A stretch of 54,764 nt of DNA. Origin: Paludibacteraceae bacterium (lineage in GTDB: Bacteria > Bacteroidota > Bacteroidia > Bacteroidales > Paludibacteraceae). Positions 42,396-50,925 of this stretch are shown in pieces. The position numbers were made by a program, and so were the translations under genes. The stretch is from the NCBI GenBank assembly GCA_017471285.1, contig JAFUUZ010000034.1:1-54764 (forward strand), written 5' to 3'. A model generated the notes under the pieces. That model was given only the letters and a program-made list of their open reading frames with translations. It was not told the origin of the DNA and did not search any database. The stretch's first letter is position 1; each line of letters opens with the position of its first letter.

Positions 42396-43154
42396 ATGAA
42401 AGCAACACGAATTATTTTAATCAGTGCGCTTAGTATTGCAGCGGTAGTAATGTGCTATTTCTGCGTAACAAGCGTCACCACCCCTATCAAGTTTGAGAAC
42501 ACACGTGCCCAGCGCGAGGTAGCCGTCATCAAGCATCTGGTAGATCTGCGTACAGCAGAAGTGGAGTTCCACCATCAGAATGGTCGTTTCACAACCAATT
42601 ATGATTCTCTTCTTACTTTCCTGAAAACCGCACCGAAGAAGGAAGTAATGAAGGAAGGAAGTCTGACAGATAAACAACTGGAGGCAGGTCTGACCGAGGC
42701 GAAAGCTGTTAAGATTCTGAATGAAGCTAAGAAAAAAGCGCTGAAGAAGAATCAGTTTGAGAACAATGATGCCTTGTACACTTATATCTGGGAGAACGAC
42801 AAAGATGTGATTAGCAACGGTTTAGCCGGTTTCCGTCGTGACACCATTGAATTGAATATGATTCAGTCGCTTTACAAAGGCGAATACGACGAGAAGAGCA
42901 TTGACAAAATCGTTACTATTCCGTATAGCGAAGGACTGCGTTTCGAGATCGAAACCAACAACGACTACAAGACGAGCCAAGGTATCCGTGTTCCTCTGTT
43001 TGAAGCACGTGCTCCGTTCGAGAGCTATCTGGGCGATTTGAACGAGCAGGAATTAGTTAACCTGGTTGACCGCGAGAAGAAACTGGAGCACTATCCGGGT
43101 CTTAAAGTAGGTGATATCTACTCGCCGAACAACAATGCCGGTAACTGGGAGTGA
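42396..43154 (+). CDS. Conserved Bacteroidales membrane-anchored protein
   Basis: A 252-residue protein with an N-terminal membrane anchor (IILISALSIAAVVMCYFCV) and an extracytoplasmic domain, coiled-coil-like at residues 90-120. The ending (YPGLKVGDIYSPNNNAGNWE) and RTAEVEFHHQNGRFTTNYD are strongly conserved in relatives from Bacteroides, where it is also uncharacterised. The N-terminus resembles a pseudopilin in length and hydrophobicity but has no clear prepilin cleavage site. It is 27 bases ahead of rsmD on the same strand. Confidence 0.8.
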   Translation: MKATRIILISALSIAAVVMCYFCVTSVTTPIKFENTRAQREVAVIKHLVDLRTAEVEFHHQNGRFTTNYDSLLTFLKTAPKKEVMKEGSLTDKQLEAGLTEAKAVKILNEAKKKALKKNQFENNDALYTYIWENDKDVISNGLAGFRRDTIELNMIQSLYKGEYDEKSIDKIVTIPYSEGLRFEIETNNDYKTSQGIRVPLFEARAPFESYLGDLNEQELVNLVDREKKLEHYPGLKVGDIYSPNNNAGNWE

Positions 43155-43181
43155 TCGGTTTAGAACCGGAGCAAGATAACC

Positions 43182-43748
43182 ATGCGGATTATCTCTGGAA
43201 AATATGGGGGGCGGCGGTTGTCGCCCCCTAAAAATATAACTGCGAGGCCAACGACTGACTTTGCCAAGGAGAGTCTGTTCAACCTGCTCAATAACCGGAT
43301 GGATTTTGAGGAGATAGACATGCTGGATCTCTTTGCCGGAACAGGCGGCATCGGTCTTGAGTGTATCAGCCGCGGAGCGCGCGAAGTAACAGCGGTGGAA
43401 CTGGCTCACGTGCAACAGAACTGGATCATTGCCTGCTGCAAGCAGCTTGGAATCCGAAATCTGAGCGTCATCCGGGGGGATGTATTCAAATTTCTCTCTT
43501 CCTGCCGGGCCAAATACGACTTGATCTTTGCAGATCCTCCTTATGCTTTGGCAGAACTCCCTGCTCTACCGGATATGATACTAAAGCCTTTAGCTGTCAG
43601 CCATCAGAACTCAGAGGAGACTGATTCGATTCTCAAACCCGGCGGATGGTTAGTGATCGAACATGGTAAAGATACGGATTTTACCTCCCATCCGCGACAT
43701 GTGGAAACCCGTACTTACGGAAGTGTACATTTCAGTTTCTTCCAATAA
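43182..43748 (+). CDS. rsmD: 16S rRNA (guanine966-N2)-methyltransferase
   Basis: Rossmann-fold methyltransferase acting on G966 of 16S rRNA. MRIISGKYGGRRL at the start, SAM motif LDLFAGTGGIGLECISRGA and the catalytic ADPPYAL motif are present; 188 residues is normal. A short insert lies near residue 145. The stop codon is also the first arm of the terminator hairpin. Confidence 0.94.
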   Translation: MRIISGKYGGRRLSPPKNITARPTTDFAKESLFNLLNNRMDFEEIDMLDLFAGTGGIGLECISRGAREVTAVELAHVQQNWIIACCKQLGIRNLSVIRGDVFKFLSSCRAKYDLIFADPPYALAELPALPDMILKPLAVSHQNSEETDSILKPGGWLVIEHGKDTDFTSHPRHVETRTYGSVHFSFFQ

Positions 43749-43774
43749 AAAAAGAGGCGAGCGCCTCTTTTTTT
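43747..43774. terminator. Bidirectional intrinsic terminator
   Basis: A perfect 13-base stem: seven A plus GAGGCG (43747-43759), loop AG, CGCCTC plus seven T (43762-43774). It serves rsmD (+) and manA (-). Confidence 0.92.
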
Positions 43775-43796
43775 ATTATTCATACCAGGAGCCTAA

Positions 43797-43829
43797 GGTA
43801 CTAGGATACTAGGATACTAGGATACTAGA
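43797..43829. repeat. ACTAGGAT tandem repeat after manA
   Basis: Four copies of TACTAGGA. The manA stop codon (43827-43825) lies in the array, as happens at 4501-4546. Confidence 0.85.
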
Positions 43830-44820
43830 TTTCTACGTATATCTCCAGCAATTTGCAGCGGTCATGCGGCTCAATGACAATATCATTGAGCGAAGCCGGG
43901 ATAAGGACTGCTTCTCCCAAACGGAGGGAAACCGAATTATCCTCCGCTTCTCCGTCCGTAGCCGTTACCGTACATGAGCCGGACACGCACATAAATGCCA
44001 CAAACGAATCAAGGAGCATATAGTCCCGCTGGACGGGTCTGTCAAGCGACATGAGGTTCGTTGTGAAATATGGCGTTTTCTTGAGATTAACCGCTCCATT
44101 CATAACCGGTTCCGGATGAGTCACCGTAGCGTCTTTGACCGGTCCGAAAGCCATCACATCCAACGCCTGCGCCAGTTTGAGAGGTCTTTTCCGCCCGTCG
44201 TTCCCTACTCTGTTGTAATCATACAGCCGGTACGTGAGATCCGAGTTTTCCTGAATCTCCGCCACAATCGTATCGCGGCACATGGCATGTACCGTGCCGG
44301 TAGGAATAAACGCTACGTCTCCCTCTCGCACCTCATAATGCTGCAAGTGCTCCGCCAGAGTGCCATCCGCGATAGAAGCGCTGATACGCGCGGTATCCAT
44401 CTCTTTGTTCCATCCCAGATAGATTGCAGCATGGTCCGGCGAGGGCATGACGTACCACATCTCCGTTTTACCCAGCGAGTCTTCATGCTCAATCGCGTAC
44501 TCATCGTCCGGATGAACCTGAATAGAGAGATCGTCAACTGCATCAATGAACTTCAGGAGCAAAGGGAATTGGTTTCCGAAGGCCTCATATACTTTACCTC
44601 CCACCAACTCATCCATATAGACCTCCAGCAGATCCTGAAGCGAATCACCGGCATGCGGACCATTCGCCACCATCGTAGGATATTTCTCAACATCCGAAAT
44701 GACCCATGCCTCGCCGACGTTTTCAAAATCAGCGGGCACATGGTCATACCATTGGGCGATAGTATGTCCTCCCCATAGTTTATGGAAGAATTGCGGTGTA
44801 AATTTAAATGGATACAGCAT
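43825..44820 (-). CDS. manA: Mannose-6-phosphate isomerase, class I
   Basis: Zinc enzyme that interconverts fructose- and mannose-6-phosphate, feeding GDP-mannose and therefore gmd/fcl. Ligand motifs: QVHPDDEYA (Gln/His), KTEMWYV (Glu) and PTGTVHAM (His). 331 residues from ATG 44820 (MLYPFKFTPQFFHKLWGG); an in-frame extension upstream runs back into galE and the spacer repeat. It lies 35 bases after galE. Confidence 0.94.
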   Translation of the reverse strand: MLYPFKFTPQFFHKLWGGHTIAQWYDHVPADFENVGEAWVISDVEKYPTMVANGPHAGDSLQDLLEVYMDELVGGKVYEAFGNQFPLLLKFIDAVDDLSIQVHPDDEYAIEHEDSLGKTEMWYVMPSPDHAAIYLGWNKEMDTARISASIADGTLAEHLQHYEVREGDVAFIPTGTVHAMCRDTIVAEIQENSDLTYRLYDYNRVGNDGRKRPLKLAQALDVMAFGPVKDATVTHPEPVMNGAVNLKKTPYFTTNLMSLDRPVQRDYMLLDSFVAFMCVSGSCTVTATDGEAEDNSVSLRLGEAVLIPASLNDIVIEPHDRCKLLEIYVEI

Positions 44821-44828
44821 TGACTGCG

Positions 44829-44860
44829 TCAAATTTGTAATTTGTAATTTATAATTTATA
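44829..44860. repeat. AATTTGTAATTTATA spacer repeat
   Basis: Degenerate AATTTGTA/AATTTATA units fill the galE-manA gap and reach the galE stop codon. Confidence 0.7.
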
Positions 44861-45890
44861 TTTTGCGGATGTGTTTCTCCCATTTCCATGCGGATGCGAG
44901 CACGTCGCGGATAGGTGTCTCCGCTTTCCATCCAAGCACCTCATTGGCTTTCTTAGGCGCAGCCCATACCTGCTCGATGTCTCCTTCACGTCGACCTACT
45001 ATCGAATAAGGAATCTTAACGCCGGTAGCCGCTTCGAACTCATGGATAAGCGTCAGCACGCTGAGTCCGTTGCCGGTACCGAGGTTGAAGACCTCCACTT
45101 GCTCGCGGTCTTTGGCATGGAGCATGCGGTCGATAGCTTTGACATGTGCTTTAGCCAGATCCACCACATAGATATAATCGCGGATACATGAGCCGTCCGG
45201 CGTGTTGTAGTCATTTCCGAACACCTTCAGTTCCGGACGCAGGCCAGCAGCGGTCTGGGTGATGAACGGCAGCAAGTTCTGCGGTACGCCGTTAGGCAGC
45301 TCGCCTATCATAGCTGACGGATGCGCTCCGATCGGGTTGAAATACCGCAGGATCGTAGCATGAAGATCCTTGTCGGCATGTGCTTCGTCACAAATGATTT
45401 CCTCGTTGATCTGCTTGGTGTTGCCATAAGGCGAGAGAGCCTTTTGGATAGGTGCGGTCTCGTCCACAGGCAGATGCGCGGCATCCGGCTGGCCATAGAC
45501 CGTGCAAGAAGACGAGAAAACGAGGTTCTGCACACGATGCAGTTTCATAACCTCCAAGAGCGTAACAAGGCTGCCGAGATTATTACGGTAATACAGCAAC
45601 GGTTTCTCTACCGACTCGCCTACCGCTTTGCTGGCAGCGAAATGAATCACACCCACTATATCCGGATAGTCTTTGAAAACGCCATCCAGATCAATGAAAT
45701 TGCCGCAGTCAATATTGGCAAATTCAGGCTTTTTACCTACAATAGCAGCTATTCCGTCCAACACATCAATGGAGGAATTGCTCAAGTTATCTACGATAGT
45801 CACATCATAGCCCTGCTGCATCAGTTCGACCGTTGTATGCGAACCTATATAACCGGTACCTCCGGTAACAAGTATACGTTTATTTACCAT
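44856..45890 (-). CDS. galE: UDP-glucose 4-epimerase
   Basis: Interconverts UDP-glucose and UDP-galactose. Nucleotide loop VTGGTGYIGSH, FAASKAVGES, SSCTVYG with catalytic Ser, YGNTK with Tyr/Lys, and CIRDYIYVVDLAKAH. 344 residues from ATG 45890. The codons upstream (MVNDK, ATG 45905) are copies of the ATGGTAAATGATAAA spacer unit, so translation may start at either ATG. Confidence 0.94.
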   Translation of the reverse strand: MVNKRILVTGGTGYIGSHTTVELMQQGYDVTIVDNLSNSSIDVLDGIAAIVGKKPEFANIDCGNFIDLDGVFKDYPDIVGVIHFAASKAVGESVEKPLLYYRNNLGSLVTLLEVMKLHRVQNLVFSSSCTVYGQPDAAHLPVDETAPIQKALSPYGNTKQINEEIICDEAHADKDLHATILRYFNPIGAHPSAMIGELPNGVPQNLLPFITQTAAGLRPELKVFGNDYNTPDGSCIRDYIYVVDLAKAHVKAIDRMLHAKDREQVEVFNLGTGNGLSVLTLIHEFEAATGVKIPYSIVGRREGDIEQVWAAPKKANEVLGWKAETPIRDVLASAWKWEKHIRKI

Positions 45891-45913
45891 TTTATCATTT
45901 ACCATTTATTCAT

Positions 45914-46813
45914 TTAAAACAATTTAGCAGGATATTCTCCTTGTGCGATTAATTGATTTATTTTCATTACCACTTGCGGACGGTCTTCCGAATACGTCAC
46001 TCCGAACCATTTTGATGGTGTGTCCAGCACCTTGCAGGTAGCTTTTCCTTCTCCGATCAGTTGGTTTACGAGTGTCGGGATATAGAACTCCGATTTCAGT
46101 TCCCGGCCATGCTGCGCAAGGAAAGCGCGGAAAGCTTCTTCGCTGTATTGGAAATATTCCGGCGTGAAGCCCCACATATTCATGGAAACCGGTGTATGCG
46201 GGTCCAGAGGCGTATCTACGCCGTCAACAGTAAAGACAATCGTCCCGTTCTTGTCCTCTATCTGTGTGCGCTCCACAACATCCGTCAGATGTCCTTCCGC
46301 ATCAGTAGCACAAACACCACGGCTGACCGATCCGTTCTCGCTGAGCGTATTAGCCACGCGGTATCCGATCATGCAGTACTGTCCTTTCTTGCCCTCGACG
46401 GAACGCAGGAAGTCCGCCAGAACCTGATACGACTCCTTGCCATAGAAATCATCCGCATTAATTACAGCAAACGGTTCATGAATCAGTTCGCGCCCCATCA
46501 GGACTGCATGGTTGGTACCCCACGGTTTGGTGCGCTCGGGGTTATAAGAGCATCCCTCCGGCACTTTGTCCACCGACTGAAAGCACAATTCGCACTGCAC
46601 TTTCCCCTCGTACTTGCTCAATACCACACGACGGAAATCGTCTTCAAAATCCTTCCGGATCACAAAAACAATCTTTCCGAATCCCGCCCGCAGCGCATCG
46701 TACACGCTGTAGTCCAGGATAGCTTCCCCATTCGGTCCCAAGCCGTCCATCTGCTTGAGGCCTCCGTAACGGCTACCCATTCCGGCAGCCAGAATAAACA
46801 ATGTTGGTTTCAT
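45914..46813 (-). CDS. Sugar nucleotidyltransferase-like protein
   Basis: A 299-residue GT-A fold nucleotidyltransferase: LAAGMGSRYGGLKQMDGLGP is the nucleotide-binding loop, INADDFYG provides the metal-binding Asp, and GTNHAVLM the sugar/nucleotide region. Proteins of this Bacteroidota group resemble UTP-glucose-1-phosphate uridylyltransferases, which would fit next to galE, but the specificity is not proven. Confidence 0.85.
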   Translation of the reverse strand: MKPTLFILAAGMGSRYGGLKQMDGLGPNGEAILDYSVYDALRAGFGKIVFVIRKDFEDDFRRVVLSKYEGKVQCELCFQSVDKVPEGCSYNPERTKPWGTNHAVLMGRELIHEPFAVINADDFYGKESYQVLADFLRSVEGKKGQYCMIGYRVANTLSENGSVSRGVCATDAEGHLTDVVERTQIEDKNGTIVFTVDGVDTPLDPHTPVSMNMWGFTPEYFQYSEEAFRAFLAQHGRELKSEFYIPTLVNQLIGEGKATCKVLDTPSKWFGVTYSEDRPQVVMKINQLIAQGEYPAKLF

Positions 46814-46842
46814 TTATATTTGTATTTTAATATTAGTAGTTG

Positions 46843-47955
46843 TTACTCACTAACGGCTTGCACTTTGCCGCGCACTTTCTTATGCCTTATCCAGAGGCCG
46901 TACACCTCCGAGCAATTGCCGGCAGTGATGAAAGCCTTAATCTTGTTATTGCGGATAAAAGCCATGACGGAAGAGAACTCTTCCTGAGTAAGAAGCGACT
47001 GTATCTCTACATGCTCCTCACCGCTATATCCGCCTTGCACCTTATATAACGAACACCCGCGCACGAGCTCTTTCACGATATATTCGCGGATGCGTTCCGG
47101 CTCCTCGGAAACAATACATACGCGTTTGCGTTTATTAAGCGAAGCCGTGAAATAATCAATAGCCAGGCCATTGATCCATGTACCGAGCAAGCCTATCACC
47201 ACCATACGGAAATCATTGATAAAGAACGCGGTACAGCATATAATGATTCCTCCGATAGCCACAGAAGTACCGATATCAAAATGGAGGTATTTGTTAACTA
47301 TCTTACCCAAGATATCCAGTCCTCCGGTAGAGGCGTTGATGCGGAAGAGTATAGCCTGGCAGATAGAGAGGAGGAGCACGAAACAGATGAGGTCAAACCA
47401 TACATCCCCCATGCCGAGTCCGCCGCTCATCACACTGTCTTTCACCCGCTCCATCACTTCGCCTGCACGACTCAGTACATACGGGTTTCCGTGTGCATCC
47501 AGCACCGTCTGACCGGCTTGCAGCTGCGCCAGAATATCCGGTGCATCAACTATCTTATGCGTAAAATTGACATTCGGGTAGATGCGGTCCCATGCCTGGG
47601 TCAAAGGACCTAAGATCATTGCCGTATAGACAGTCTTGGCCCCGAACTCGTTACCGATCAGGATAAACGCCAGCAACAGCAGAAAGGCATTGATTCCCAT
47701 CACCCAATAGGAGAACGTATCAGCCGTGCCGTCCATCATCGTATTCAGAACAATGGACAGACCGGAGATAGATCCCACAATCAGATGGCTTGGCATTAGG
47801 AAATAATACACAGCGGCAGCTCCGATACTCATTCCGACAGTCATAATCAGCAGTTCCCGCCAGAACTTGAGTGTTCCTAAAGCGTGCCAGAAATCCAGCA
47901 CTAACTCACGCCAATAGGCACGCGTGAAATACGTTTTAAACGAAAAATCTTCCAT
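46843..47955 (-). CDS. YitT family membrane protein (DUF161/DUF2179)
   Basis: A 370-residue protein with five to six N-terminal helices (ELLIMTVGMSIGAAAVYYFL, WVMGINAFLLLLAFILIG, FDLICFVLLLSICQAILF among them) and the family loop INASTGGLDILGKIV, followed by a cytoplasmic DUF2179 domain (CSLYKVQGGYSGEEHVEI). Transport function is suspected but not established. A segment near residues 145-180 between helices is longer than in B. subtilis YitT. Confidence 0.88.
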   Translation of the reverse strand: MEDFSFKTYFTRAYWRELVLDFWHALGTLKFWRELLIMTVGMSIGAAAVYYFLMPSHLIVGSISGLSIVLNTMMDGTADTFSYWVMGINAFLLLLAFILIGNEFGAKTVYTAMILGPLTQAWDRIYPNVNFTHKIVDAPDILAQLQAGQTVLDAHGNPYVLSRAGEVMERVKDSVMSGGLGMGDVWFDLICFVLLLSICQAILFRINASTGGLDILGKIVNKYLHFDIGTSVAIGGIIICCTAFFINDFRMVVIGLLGTWINGLAIDYFTASLNKRKRVCIVSEEPERIREYIVKELVRGCSLYKVQGGYSGEEHVEIQSLLTQEEFSSVMAFIRNNKIKAFITAGNCSEVYGLWIRHKKVRGKVQAVSE

Positions 47956-47963
47956 GGTATCAG

Positions 47964-49217
47964 TTATTTCTGCTCCACCACCACAAGCCGCGCAGTACGT
48001 CTTGTCGTTTGGCTGAGCATGATTGTTTTTCCGGCTTTCGCCTGCTCCAAAATCTCCGGTGTAGTGCCGCGTATCGTCAGCAGCGAGAGATTTTCATTAT
48101 AGGTTACATTAAAATGCGTGCGGAGTTCCTGAATGGCATCCGACACAAAACGGGTGTTGTCCACGCAGACAGAGATGGTAACAGCGGAGGACTGGATGAG
48201 CGACACTTTGAGACGGTGACGATGGATAATATCGAATATCTCGCTCAGGCTCTCCTCCAGCACAAAGGCAAAATCTTTGGCACGCATGGTAATCAGGATT
48301 TGGTTCTTCCGCCAGATATAGACAGGCACCCCGATAGGTCCCACTCCGTCATCTGCTATACGCGAGCCTTCCGCCGTCGGGTTGCCGAAGGGCTTTACCA
48401 GCAACGGAATATGCTTGTTCTCAAGCGGACGGATGGTTTTCGGATGCATCACCTGCGCACCCGAGTTAGCCAACTCGACCGCGTCCATGTACCGCAAAGA
48501 AGGGATCAGAACCGTATTCGGTTCAATGCGCGGATCGGCATTGAGGATTCCCGGCACGTCTTTCCAGATCGTTACTGATTCGGCATCCAGATAATTCCCA
48601 AGGAGTGCTGCCGTATAGTCCGACCCTTCGCGTCCGAGTGTTGTACGCCGTCCGTCAGCCGTACCTCCAATGAAGCCCTGCGCTACGACTATCTGCGGCC
48701 GGCGGGGTCTATCCCACCCTGCGCGGATAACAGCGCTACTGACGGTGTTGTCCACTTTCGCTTCGCGCCATGTATCGTCCGTGCGTAGCAGTTTAGGCAT
48801 ATTCCACCATTCGACAGAGAGCCCCTGTTTGAGCAGATAGACCGCCACAATCTGGGTGGACATGATCTCACCCAGCGAGACGATCTGGTCGTAGTTCTCG
48901 TCGTATGAACGCTTCGGGTCATAAGGTATCTCTCCTTGCAGACGGATGTCGGAACCGGGCTGCAGGCCAAGCGATTTCATGATTGCGACGTGGAAATCAA
49001 TGATATCCACCCATTGCGCCAAAGCCTCTTCCTCCTTGCCGGCATCGAGGAAAGCGACCACGCGCTCCAAGGCGTTTGTGGTCTTCCCCATCGCAGAAAC
49101 GACGACCATCAAGCCATTTACCATTTGGTCATTCAGGGCGAGACGTACAATCCGCTCCACGTTACGGACGCCTTCCGCGTCTTTCACCGATGCTCCGCCG
49201 AATTTATAGACTTTCAT
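47964..49217 (-). CDS. lysC: Aspartate kinase with repeat-derived insert
   Basis: First enzyme of lysine, threonine and methionine synthesis. 417 residues: KFGGASVKDAEGV at the start, VVVSAMGKTTN, the substrate region TLGREGSDYTAALLG and GAQVMHPKTIRPL, then two ACT repeats. No homoserine dehydrogenase is fused. Residues about 28-37 (NDQMVNGLM) are encoded by the same ACCATTTGGTCATT unit that fills intergenic gaps at 31,557 and 45,891; other kinases of the group have a shorter turn here. It follows ribH by 59 bases of repeat. Confidence 0.93.
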   Translation of the reverse strand: MKVYKFGGASVKDAEGVRNVERIVRLALNDQMVNGLMVVVSAMGKTTNALERVVAFLDAGKEEEALAQWVDIIDFHVAIMKSLGLQPGSDIRLQGEIPYDPKRSYDENYDQIVSLGEIMSTQIVAVYLLKQGLSVEWWNMPKLLRTDDTWREAKVDNTVSSAVIRAGWDRPRRPQIVVAQGFIGGTADGRRTTLGREGSDYTAALLGNYLDAESVTIWKDVPGILNADPRIEPNTVLIPSLRYMDAVELANSGAQVMHPKTIRPLENKHIPLLVKPFGNPTAEGSRIADDGVGPIGVPVYIWRKNQILITMRAKDFAFVLEESLSEIFDIIHRHRLKVSLIQSSAVTISVCVDNTRFVSDAIQELRTHFNVTYNENLSLLTIRGTTPEILEQAKAGKTIMLSQTTRRTARLVVVEQK

Positions 49218-49276
49218 GGGTTATGGGTTATGGGTTACGGGTTACGGGTTATGGGTTACGGGTTATGGGTTACGGG
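49218..49276. repeat. ATGGGTTA/ACGGGTTA tandem repeat
   Basis: Seven to eight perfect-length 8-base units (ATGGGTTA or ACGGGTTA) occupy the whole gap between ribH and lysC. Confidence 0.9.
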
Positions 49277-49753
49277 TTAGAGGTTCGCCATACGGATAGC
49301 CGTATAGGCACCTTCTATTCCTTTGTTTCCCAGTTTACCGCCGCAACGGTCCAGCGCCTGTTGCTTGTTCAGAGTCGTCAGGACCGAGAAGACCACAGGT
49401 ACTTTCCCCTGGGCATTCAGCATTGCAACGCCTTGTGTCACAGACTGGCAGACGTAGTCGAAATGCGGTGTGTCGCCCTGAATGACGCATCCGATGACAA
49501 TAACGGCATTCACACGTTCCTCTTTCATAACGCGCGCAGCGCCGTAAGTCAACTCTACCGCTCCCGGCACATGGATGATATCTATATTCTCCTCCGGCAC
49601 GCCGTTCTTAACGAATGTATCGACAGCACCTTGCGCCATCGCGTATGTGATTTCGTTGTTCCAGTCCGCCACTACAATAGCGTAGCGCTGACGTTCGAGA
49701 ACATCAGCGCTAGGCAGTTGGGAAGCATCATATTTTGATAAATCCGTAGTCAT
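49277..49753 (-). CDS. ribH: 6,7-dimethyl-8-ribityllumazine synthase
   Basis: Penultimate enzyme of riboflavin synthesis. ADWNNEITYAMAQGA, VPGAVELTYGA, GCVIQGDTPHFDYVCQSV (with catalytic His) and PVVFSVLTTLNKQQALDR are family signatures. 158 residues, full length. It lies downstream of the TPR gene as in other Bacteroidales. Confidence 0.95.
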   Translation of the reverse strand: MTTDLSKYDASQLPSADVLERQRYAIVVADWNNEITYAMAQGAVDTFVKNGVPEENIDIIHVPGAVELTYGAARVMKEERVNAVIVIGCVIQGDTPHFDYVCQSVTQGVAMLNAQGKVPVVFSVLTTLNKQQALDRCGGKLGNKGIEGAYTAIRMANL

Positions 49754-49804
49754 AAGAAGTACGATTTACAAATGTACGATGTACGATATGGCACAAGGTA
49801 CGAT
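49754..49804. repeat. GTACGAT spacer repeat
   Basis: Degenerate GTACGATTT/GTACGATGT units between the TPR gene and ribH. Confidence 0.65.
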
Positions 49805-50488
49805 TTATTCAGCTACAGCGATGTATTTGTCGATGTCCTGTGCTTCTGCCGAAGAAGGATAGTTTTCCTTGATAGCCTTGAACGCCTTGAGTGCTTTTGC
49901 GTTCTGGCCCTCATGCAGATAAACGAGACCGGCTTTCTTCAAACTCATCGGAGCGATAACTTCGTTTCCGGATTTGGCAGCAGCCTCAAACGCTTTAGCA
50001 GCCTTGCCATACTCCTGGAGCTCCACATACGCGTCGCCGAGCAGTTGGTGAGCAGCCGGATCGATGTTCACATCGTCCGCATCAAAACGCTTCAGGTACT
50101 CAGCAGCCTCTTCGTACTCGCCTTTCTCGAAATAGCAGATACCGGCATACAGCGCAGCCAGTTTGCCCTGCTGATAGAGCTTGTACTCGTCGGCGATAGC
50201 CTCAAAACCGATGCACTCAGCGTCATCGCCCTTCAGCGCCTTGTCGAAATCGCCTGCCATGAAATAAGCCTCGGCTTTGGCGTTTTCGTTGCTTGCTTCC
50301 TGGGCATGCGGCTTGATCACATAGTTGTTGATAGCGATAACACCGATCACTACGACAGCGATACCGCAAACAATCCAACTGATGAGGTTTGCGTTGTCCT
50401 CAATCCATTTACCAGCGCCGGTCAGCGCTTCATTTACTTCTTGCAATTGTTCGTCCTGTTTTACGAACTCTTCTTTCTTTTTTGCCAT
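49805..50488 (-). CDS. Membrane-anchored tetratricopeptide protein
   Basis: A 227-residue protein with a cytoplasmic N-tail, one membrane helix (LISWIVCGIAVVVIGVIAI, residues about 35-53) and three to four TPR units (AALYAGICYFEKGEYEEAAEYL, AHQLLGDAYVELQEYGKAAKAF in parts, GLVYLHEGQNAKALKAFKAI). The layout resembles YfgM-type periplasmic chaperone partners. ATG 50488 (MAKKKEEFV) is chosen; an in-frame ATG at 50542 overlaps the -7 box. The TPR-ribH order is conserved in the group. Confidence 0.87.
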   Translation of the reverse strand: MAKKKEEFVKQDEQLQEVNEALTGAGKWIEDNANLISWIVCGIAVVVIGVIAINNYVIKPHAQEASNENAKAEAYFMAGDFDKALKGDDAECIGFEAIADEYKLYQQGKLAALYAGICYFEKGEYEEAAEYLKRFDADDVNIDPAAHQLLGDAYVELQEYGKAAKAFEAAAKSGNEVIAPMSLKKAGLVYLHEGQNAKALKAFKAIKENYPSSAEAQDIDKYIAVAE

Positions 50489-50539
50489 TTTATTTGTTAT
50501 TTTATTATTTACAATAATAGTGTTTCCACAAATCGGCTG

Positions 50540-50571
50540 CAAAGTTACTACTTTTTTTCGATATATGCAAG
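50540..50571 (-). promoter_or_regulatory. TPR/ribH operon promoter
   Basis: CTTG (50571-50568), 20 bases, TAACTTTG (50547-50540), with CGCGCGCGCA ahead of the -33 box, as at 21,598 and 34,605. Confidence 0.85.
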
Positions 50572-50619
50572 TGCGCGCGCGTTTTTATTCAAAAAATGTA
50601 TATTTTTACGAAGCCAGTA

Positions 50620-50651
50620 TTTGGATATATGAATTATTTTTTGTACCTTTG
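50620..50651 (+). promoter_or_regulatory. Plus-strand promoter into non-coding block 2
   Basis: TTTG 50620-50623, 20 bases, TACCTTTG 50644-50651, then TACCGGATTTTAG. It reads into a hairpin and T run, not a gene. Confidence 0.8.
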
Positions 50652-50657
50652 TACCGG

Positions 50658-50713
50658 ATTTTAGAAAAAAGCAGATCCGCCAAGCATGGCGGATGCCCAA
50701 AGCCCTTTTTTTT
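50658..50713 (+). ncRNA. Candidate short RNA
   Basis: From the predicted start near 50658 the transcript meets hairpin ATCCGCC (50675-50681), loop AAGCAT, GGCGGAT (50688-50694), then GCCCAAAGCCC and eight T (50706-50713). The hairpin-to-T distance is longer than in a classic terminator. Confidence 0.4.
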
Positions 50714-50740
50714 GCGCTGAGATCTCGGCGACAAGAGCTG

Positions 50741-50798
50741 AATATCCCCCTCATCACCCCGTAATCACCCCGTAATCACCCCCTTATCACCCCCTTTT
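50741..50798 (-). repeat. Five 11-base G-rich tandem repeats, copy 2
   Basis: On the minus strand: GGGGGTGATAA, GGGGGTGATTA, CGGGGTGATTA, CGGGGTGATGA, GGGGGATATTC. The first three units are identical to copy 1 (34,785). Confidence 0.85.
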
Positions 50799-50925
50799 TA
50801 GTGCTTGAGGCCGCTGTTTTTTTATTGTGGAGGAATAGGCTCGCCGGTCCATCGGCGAGAGGTAGACGGATGGCGGAATGGGAAATGTGAAAGAATGAAA
50901 GAGAAAGGGAAAGGAAAGAAAAAAT

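Larger units (their letters stand above)
50543..50925. other. Non-coding block 2: twin of 34,600-34,932
   Basis: No gene is visible. The order matches block 1: minus-strand promoter with CGCGCGCG, a TTTTTACGAAGCC stretch, a plus-strand promoter (50620-50651), five 11-base G-rich repeats, a CTCGCCG/CGGCGAG hairpin (50840-50859), then GGATGGCGGAATGGGAA. It ends at the stop of the LTA-synthase-like gene, whereas block 1 has an extra REP-like element before the SGNH gene. Confidence 0.8.
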
